Positions 56,975 to 64,000 of a DNA stretch of 64,000 nt are shown here, piece by piece (the first letter of the stretch is position 1; each line of letters opens with the position of its first letter). The position numbers and the translations under genes were made by a program. Under the pieces are notes generated by a model. The model searched no databases. It was not told the DNA's origin and saw only the letters and a program-made list of their open reading frames with translations. Source of the DNA: Tetranychus cinnabarinus (Eukaryota > Arthropoda > Arachnida > Trombidiformes > Tetranychidae); NCBI GenBank assembly GCA_022266195.1, contig WHVY01000006.1, forward strand, positions 3,472,001 through 3,536,000, read 5' to 3'.

Positions 56975-59694
56975 ATGCAAATCCAACCAGTGTTAATAGT
57001 AAGTCTTCTGTTTATCTGCAATATCTATGGATTAGATGTGGATGCTAACCAAAACATTACCAAGTGTATTCCGACTCCTCTATTAATATGCAACAGAAAT
57101 GATACTGATATTTGTGTTGATCCAAAGGTATTGCTAATTGAATCTCCTTTTCATGGCAATTTAACATTTCAACTTGAACCAGCTACAAGTAAATATTATC
57201 TTATCGAGGCCAATGGTACAGATTGTATTTTTACTGGGAAAATGAACGGAACATCAAATCGTGTCAGAGTTAACACTTGTTCTTATTCATCGAAAAACTC
57301 AACTCTTGTCATTTGTTTGATGATTAATAATGATAGTTGGTTAATTGAGTTCAATGAAACAAAAGAATGCTATCAAATTCAATTGTCTCAATGCTCTATT
57401 CGAGATATTATACCGATAGATACATACGATGGACTTAAACCGGAAAATATATTAAGAGTTGGTTTCGTATCGTCAAATCATCTTTTTGATCCAAAGTTTT
57501 TAATGTCCACTCCAAGATACGTTGAAGTAGGAATTGCAATTGATTGCATGACAAAAAAATTTGGCACTCCAAATCATGAAATATATAACATTTTTAAAAG
57601 GGCAACTCAATTGCTAACACAAATGAATATTTTTTCAATACTTACTGTGATTAAAAAGCTTGACACGGCAAACCAATGTAATGAATCAAGAATCTACAAT
57701 GATGATGCTGGCATGTTGCTGAGCAAATTCAGAGAGTATATCATAGAAACCCATGAAACACTTGGTAAATATGATGTAATTGTAAGAGTCACAGCTCCAT
57801 GCAACTGTAGCAAGATTGGAGTAACTAATCTTTATATAGCTTGCACTCCGATGTTGGGACATGCTGTTGTAAGAGATAACAATGATTATACTTTTTCAAT
57901 AACTTTTGCTCATGAGTTACTTCATACATTTGGAGTAGTCCATGACAATGATCAAGAACTGGCAGAAGAAGCTCATTGTCCATATGCATTTTGTGTGATG
58001 TACTCCACGACACCGTGTAAGTAGACAATAGACATCTCAAATGTTTATCAAGTTCAGCCATTTTGACTTCAAATGACTTCTATAATTGGCTATTCAGCTA
58101 ATGTGGAAGATGTAAAACGCAAATAACTGCGCAACTAGAAGAGTTATCGACCCATTGCGACCAAGTGATGGTGCTTCAAGCAACATTCACTTTTCTTGTT
58201 ATTTGACTTCTGTCAAGCATTTTCTGGAATTGCAAATTTTTATGATCTGATTATTTTCTTTTTAGGATTTTTTTACAAGTTGCTAGCATTTGTTGTTGCA
58301 AAAAAATCTCATCGACTTTTGAACAAGACCAAATATTGGCTTGGAAACATCAGATTAATTCATCTGAGAAAGGCTTTCAGAAAATGGCTTTAAAAACTTG
58401 ACAAAAGCCAAATAACAGAAGGACTGTAGATAACTGACACTTCAATAGAGAAAAAATGTTGGCCGAATCAGCATTACTAGGTCGATAACTCTCTTAGTTG
58501 CGAAGTTATTCAGGTTTTATATCTTTCTTATTTGCTTTATTGCCTTGTATATACAGTCCATGATATAATATTATATTAAAATTGTTCTTCCCTTACATTG
58601 ATCTTTATAAAAAACAACTTTCAATTTCACTTTGAATACTGGTAATAAAACTAGCTCGAGGTCAACCAGAAGTAGGATTGTCACCATTCACAATTTCACA
58701 AGTGGAAGCTTCTATTTTATTGGGTTATCTTGATTGCTTTTTGGATAAACCAGACTTAGGCGAATATTGTGGGGATTACTCTTTAAGCGGCTACGAACAG
58801 TGTGATTGTTTGGATGTAAAACATTGTTCAAAATGTTGCAATCCATCAACTTGTTTACTTTTAGAAGGAGCCAAGTGTGGACATGGACCTTGTTGTAATT
58901 TTGAAACTTGCGAGCTCTACAAGTCGACAGATAATCATGTATGCCGTCCAGCAAAAAGTGATTGTGATATAGAAGAAAAATGTGACGGATCATCTCAATT
59001 CTGTCCTCCTGATCTTCATGTGCACGATGGTTGGAGTTGTGAATACGGTCAGGGTCACTGTTTTAATGGTAAATGTGGCAGTTATCATCTTTCATGTGAT
59101 AATATTTTTGAAGATTCTGAGCCTGCCCAAGATTCGTGTTATGAAAAAAATACATTGGGCACTCTTTATTTTAATTGTGGTCCCCCAACTGATTATTTTC
59201 ATCCCTTCGACGGCAACACAAAAAAATGTAAAAAGGAAGATGTCAAATGTGGCCGATTACTATGCACTGACAGCAGCAGATTAAGAAACTCAATTAAACA
59301 AGCATTTATAAATGTTATAATCGACTTTGAAAGTGCGTCCTGTCGAGGTATCCTTATCTCCAGAACTTTCAAACGTAACGCAACCGATTTAGGTTTAGTA
59401 CCTGATGGTGCGCCTTGTGCTCCAAATAAAATGTGTCTCAACCAAGAATGCATTCCATTGTCTCAGGTTATTGAGACGAAACCTTGTCCACTCAATTGCC
59501 AAAATCGAGGTAAATGTACTAACCAAGGAACTTGTATTTGTAATAATCCAAACGATGAAACACCTGATTGCTCTTCCTCCCCGGTAACTTCATCGAATTG
59601 GACAGCCTTGTTTCGATACTTTGAAACTACAATTCAATTAATTGTAATGATTGTGGTGACGTCAACATGGATTTGGATACAAATTAATAAATAA
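56975..59694 (+). CDS. ADAM metalloprotease-disintegrin, copy 2
   Basis: Exons 56975-58016 and 58655-59694 give 693 aa, with the same domain order as copy 1. The zinc motif is HELLHTFGVVHD, so the three zinc His and the Glu are intact. The prodomain and disintegrin domain are almost identical to copy 1. Differences cluster just before the zinc site (CNCSKIGVTNLYIACTPMLG) and in the Cys-rich domain between CYEKN and SASC, which corresponds to the hypervariable exosite region of ADAMs. The short tail is IQINK. Probably a membrane sheddase with changed substrate choice, which is inference. Confidence 0.9.
58109..58523. mobile_element. Inverted-repeat element filling the ADAM copy 2 intron
   Basis: About 45-bp imperfect terminal repeats: GATGTAAAACGCAAATAACT... 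at 58109-58153 and the inverse of GATATAAAACCTGAATAACT... at 58479-58523, each continuing through CGCAACTA and GAGTTATCGACC. The element is about 415 bp, and most of the 638-bp intron is this element. A plus-strand frame at 58196-58393 lies inside it and resembles no known protein. Confidence 0.65.
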
Positions 59695-59787
59695 TAAATA
59701 TAATTGTGTTTATCTGTTCCTCTGTGCTTTCTTTCTTGATGATCTACATCCAGTTTCCATCTATCAATTAATAAGACTCGATCGATT

Positions 59788-60935
59788 AAGATAGAGGTAT
59801 AAGATTGGTTAGTTAGATTTGATAGCATTTCTCTCTTGACTTAAATTAATTTATTTTAATTTTAATGCATTTCATTAAGATTTCCTTGATTACCGGGAGG
59901 AACATGAACTACATCTTGATCAGGATCAGCCTTTTGAGAGCGATCATGGATAACAATTTTAGCTCCTGTTTCTCTTGATGTTGGCATATATTGATCAACC
60001 TCTAAATTTAAAACCAATTCAAGTCCAAATTTAGGTCCAGTGAATCCAGAGAGTTTCTGATCAGATGGTTTGGATAAGGTTGCACTGGAGATTAAAGATT
60101 CAGCCATGTTGTAAGTGTAACAGTTGCCATATGAGCTTGAAAAGATTGACTCAAATTCAATGGGATAACATTTTTTACCAGCAAAATGGCAGCTTACAAT
60201 TAAATCTGAGCTTTGGTGACCCAATTGTCGAGCAACAGATAAGTGATGACGACTTAAATCAGCTAACCATGATTGTAATAAGTCTAGTAATATATACCAA
60301 GGGGATTCACTTTGATCAAAGTCCTTCTCTGACGATGAATTTACTCTAAGCACGGATCGAACCCAAGGTGCAGTACAAGAGGACAATCCATTCAAAAGAC
60401 GTTCTGATGAGTTTTGAAATAAGCTGAATAATCTGGGAAGTTTCCAAATGCAACCTGAATTCTTGAATAAAAGAAGTGATCAAAAGATTAATCAATCTCT
60501 TAACATCTTAACATCAAAATCAATTAAAATCTTTTTATTCATTAGATTAAGATACTTACCAATATAAGATCAGTTATATTTCGCAATGTGGCTTCCAATG
60601 CAACTGATCCATTTGAACGATAGACTGAGCCAAATCTACAACCCTTTTAATGGCATAAATAGAGAGATGAGATAACATGAAATGTGCTTCATTAATCTTG
60701 ATTAACTCACCGTAATATCAGCAAATCCTTTAAGAAACAAAGCTGGAATCAAGTCATCACTGGATTTTATATTAATACCATATATTTTGGCCAATTGAAT
60801 GATTGCAGTATCAATAAACGATCCTGATTCCTGAAATTAATACAAAGATTTAATATGAGAAAGATGACATTTGTATATTACATTACCAATGAACTTACTC
60901 CTAAACCAGTTAACAGTCCGGTTGAATTGAAAATC
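59788..60935 (-). pseudogene. ENaC gene fragment between ADAM copies 2 and 3
   Basis: It begins with a piece of ENaC intron 5 and jumps over exon 5 into intron 4. It then copies exons 4, 3 and 2 with their introns and the last bases of exon 1. Exon 4 (down to 59893 or so) differs from the parent in the translated part by a single residue (DQDVV for DQDAV). Exons 1 and 5-9 are missing, so there is no pore and no start. Confidence 0.9.
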
Positions 60936-61388
60936 CAACTTCAATCTACAAATTGATAACTGACAATCTGAATAATTGAAATCTCTGTGTTTGAAACAAA
61001 TGTTAATCCCTACTTCTCAATTATTGATTAAGTTTGGTCCACACCTTGGTCAATTCAATGTTTTATTGAATTGATTAAATTCAAAGCATTGACTTTGATT
61101 TTGGGTCACCTTTTTCAATTAGCAAAGTCTAACCAAAAACCAATGATAAATGTATTTTTAAATAAACGCGCTAAATGAAAGCAAATTTGGATATTGAAAG
61201 ATTCATAACAAAATATGACTACAATAATATGTCTTGATTGACAATAATTATCCTTGATCATTTGATCCAAACAAGATTTCATCTTTTCAACGCTAAAAAT
61301 GTTCAACACAATACATGACTGACCTTTCAACTGTAAACGTAATTTCCATCTAGATTGATAATTTATATTTAAATAATATAATCGTAGA
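60936..61388. other. Upstream region of ADAM copy 3
   Basis: Matches the ADAM upstream regions at 52840-53251 and 56521-56974, including the TATATTTAAAT before the ATG. Confidence 0.5.
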
Positions 61389-64000
61389 ATGCAAATCCAA
61401 CCAGTGTTAATAGTAAGTCTACTGTTTGTATGCAATATCAATGGATTAGATGTGGATGCTAATCAAAACATTAGCCAGTGTATTCCGACTCCTCTATTAA
61501 TATGCAACAGAAATGATAGTGATATTTGTGTTGATCCAAAGGTATTGCTAATTGCATCTCCTTTTCATGGTAATTTAACATTTCAACTTGAACCAGCTAC
61601 AAGTAAATATTATCTTATCGAGGCCAATGGTACTGATTGTATTTTTACTGGGAAAATGGAGGGAACATCAAATCGTGTCAGAGTTAACACTTGTTCTTAT
61701 TCATTGAAAAACTCAACTCTTGTCATTTGTTTGATGATTAATAATGATAGTTGGTTAATTGAGTTCAATGAAACAAAAGAATGCTATCAAATTCAATTGT
61801 CTAAATGTTATATTGGAGGGATTATACCGATAGATACATACGATGGACTTAAACCGGAAAATATATTAAGAGTTGGTTTCGTATCGTCAAATCATCTTTT
61901 TGATCCAAAGTTTTTAATGTCCACTCCAAGATATGTTGAAGTAGGAATTGTAATTGATTGCATGACAAAAAAATTTGACACTCCAAATCATGAAATATAT
62001 AAAATTTTTAAAAGGGCAACTCAATTGCTAACACAAATGAATATTTTTTCAATACTTACTGTGATTGAAAGGTTTGATACGTTAGACAAGTGTAATGAAT
62101 CAAGAATCTACAATGCTGATACTAGCATGTTGCTGATCAAATTCAGAGAATATATCATAGAAAACCACGACACACTTGGCAAATATGATGTAATTGTAAG
62201 AATCACAGCTCCATGCAAGTGTAAGGAGCTTGGATTAGCTGGTGTTGGTATAGGATGCGATCCGAGTATGGGAGATGCTGTTGTAAGAGATGGCGATGAT
62301 TATACATTTACCTCAACATTTGCTCATGAGGTACTTCTACATTCGGAGTAGTCCATGACGATGATGAAGAATTGGCAGAAAAAGCTCATTGTCCCTATGC
62401 ATATTGTCTGATGTACTCTTCGTCACGTAAGTCATCTCAAATGTATATCGAGTTCAACTATTTGACCCCAAATGGGTAGTCATCTAATGTGGAAGATGTA
62501 AACGCAAATAACTTCGCAACTTACAGAGGAAGGTCATGAATTGTAAAATCTCAATATCAATTTTACAATTCATAACCTTCCCTTGTTAGAAGGGTTATTA
62601 ACGTATTGATAGGTGATTTAGGCAACATTCATTTTCTTGTTACTTGACTTCTTACATGTATTTGGAGGCCATTTTCTGAAATTGCAAATTTTTATGATAT
62701 GATTATAATACTTGACATACTTGATAAACACTTGACAAAAGCCAAATAATAGAGTGACTGTGGATAACTTTGACACTTCAATAGCAAAAATGAATGTCCC
62801 GAATCACCATTACTCGACTCTCGTTATGACGTCTATTACATTACATCGTTTTACATCTTTCGCATTAGCTTTACATCATCTTATATTATAATATAATAAG
62901 TAAATATATAGTCCTAAATATATTATGGTAAAATTGTTCTGCCCTTTAATTGATTCTTACAAAAAAAGAACTTTCACTTCATTTTGAATACTTTAATAAA
63001 ACTAGCTCGAGGTCGACCAGAGGTAGGATTGTCGCCATTCACAATTTCACAAGTGGAAGCTTCTATTAAATTGGGTTATCTTGATTGCTTTTTGGATAAA
63101 CCAGAGTTAGGCAAATATTGTGGCGATTACTCTTTAAACGGCAACGAACAGTGTGATTGTGCGGATGTAAAACATTGTTCAAAATGTTGCAATCCATCAA
63201 CTTGTTTACTTTTAGAAGGAGCCAAGTGTGGACACGGGCCTTGTTGTAATTTTGAAACTTGCGAGCTCTACAAGTCAACAGATAATCATGTATGCCGTCC
63301 AGCAAAAAGTGATTGTGATATAGAAGAAAGATGTGATGGATCATCTCAATTCTGTCCTCCTGATCTTCATGTGCACGATGGTTGGAGTTGTGAATACGGT
63401 CAGGGTCACTGTTTTAATGGTAAATGTGGCAGTTATCATCTTTCCTGTGATAATATTTTTGAAGATTCTGAGCCTGCCCCAGATTCGTGTTATGAAAAAA
63501 ATGCAGTTGGGGATGACTTTTTTAATTGTGGTCCACCAAGTAAATATTTTGAAATTTTCGACGGCAAAGCAACGAAATGTAAAAAGAAAGACGTCAAATG
63601 TGGCCGATTACTATGCACTGGCAGCAGCAGATTAAGAAACTCATTTATACAAGCACATGCTAAGACTGTAATCGAATCCGCAAGTGCGTCCTGTCAAGGT
63701 GTCCGTATCTCCAGATCCTTCCGACGTAACGAAACCGATTTAGGTTTAGTACCTGATGGTGCGCCTTGTGCTCCAAATAAAATGTGTCTCAACCAAGAAT
63801 GCATTCCAGTGTCAAAAGTTATTGACACGAAACCTTGTCCACTCAATTGCCAAAATCGAGGTAAATGTACTAACCAAGGAAATTGTATTTGTAACAATCC
63901 AAAAGATAAATCGCCTGATTGCTCTTTCTCCCCGGTAACTTCATCGAGTTGGCAAGCCTTGTTTCGATACTTTGAAACTACAATTCAATTAATTGTTATG
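61389..64000 (+). pseudogene. ADAM metalloprotease-disintegrin, copy 3, frameshifted in the zinc motif; 3' partial
   Basis: Exon 1 is 61389-62426 and exon 2 runs from 63006 to the window end. Exon 1 is 1 nt shorter than in copy 1: a single-base deletion inside the zinc-binding motif (after FAHEVL, near 62336) shifts the frame and gives a stop at 62349-62351. Exon 2 is open to base 64000, with disintegrin, Cys-rich and EGF-like modules and the start of the transmembrane helix. The prodomain is closest to copy 1. Without the shift it would be a full-length paralogue. It may instead be a sequencing error, or may yield only a secreted prodomain and truncated protease. Confidence 0.8.
62528..62581. 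mobile_element. Short palindromic insertion in the ADAM copy 3 intron
   Basis: Arms 62528-62549 and 62560-62581 (22 bp, one mismatch) with a 10-base loop, flanked by TA. The same intron position in copies 1 and 2 (AACTAGAAGAG) lacks it, so it is an insertion, nested in the older inverted-repeat element. Confidence 0.8.

Noticed and set aside
1..64000. CRISPR arrays, bacterial operons, viral genes, tRNA or rRNA genes
   Set aside because: None seen; the regular repetition in 28-45 kb is a tandem gene family, not a CRISPR array, and no tRNA-like cloverleaf was recognised by eye.

Overview
This is a eukaryotic, AT-rich, gene-dense window. Introns are mostly short (about 45-200 bp, GT-AG), and tandem gene families alternate with single genes. 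The gene content points to an arthropod: a 26/29-kDa-type cysteine protease, a gustatory-receptor-like 7TM protein, a DEG/ENaC channel, an Argonaute and DM9/DUF3421 proteins. The compact layout and lineage-specific expansions fit a chelicerate, most likely a spider mite (Tetranychus-like). The species is an inference; no species-diagnostic sequence was checked.

Layout. 1-1449: the 3' part of an hnRNP F/H / RBM12-like RNA-binding protein (+). 2515-5463: a three-exon Argonaute (-) with all slicer residues. 6479-24.4 kb: a rearranged block containing two near-identical eight-exon ABCC (MRP-type) transporters (-) and two cathepsin B-like genes whose catalytic Cys is Ser (one intact, one internally deleted). 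The same block holds a small unrecognised two-exon gene with an inverted broken copy, plus relics of a plexin-like gene. 24863-27691: an intronless plexin-like receptor (-) with no GAP tail.

28.6-45.3 kb: a minus-strand array of DM9/DUF3421 genes. Each intact member has three parts: a short cytosolic N-terminal exon, a transmembrane exon and a two-repeat DM9 exon, giving an apparent type II membrane DM9 protein. Seven copies look intact. One has lost its second intron by deletion and reads through. One is a 93-aa mini-gene without the membrane exon, one is frameshifted and one is a fragment.

46.6-52.7 kb: a 26/29-kDa-type papain-family protease (+), a gustatory-receptor-like gene (-) and a nine-exon DEG/ENaC channel (-). 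53.2-64 kb: three tandem ADAM metalloprotease-disintegrin genes (+). Between and around them lie decayed copies of the ENaC gene, so the duplicating unit was ENaC plus ADAM. The third ADAM is frameshifted inside its zinc motif and runs off the window. Palindromic TA-flanked miniature elements can be dated relative to these duplications because the paralogues supply empty sites.

How the genes work together: there is no operon logic here. The theme is birth and death of surface, secreted and transport gene families (DM9, ADAM, ENaC, ABCC, pseudo-cathepsin) in an arthropod genome. The exon joins given were built by hand from splice consensus, reading-frame phase and agreement between paralogues; no transcript evidence was available.
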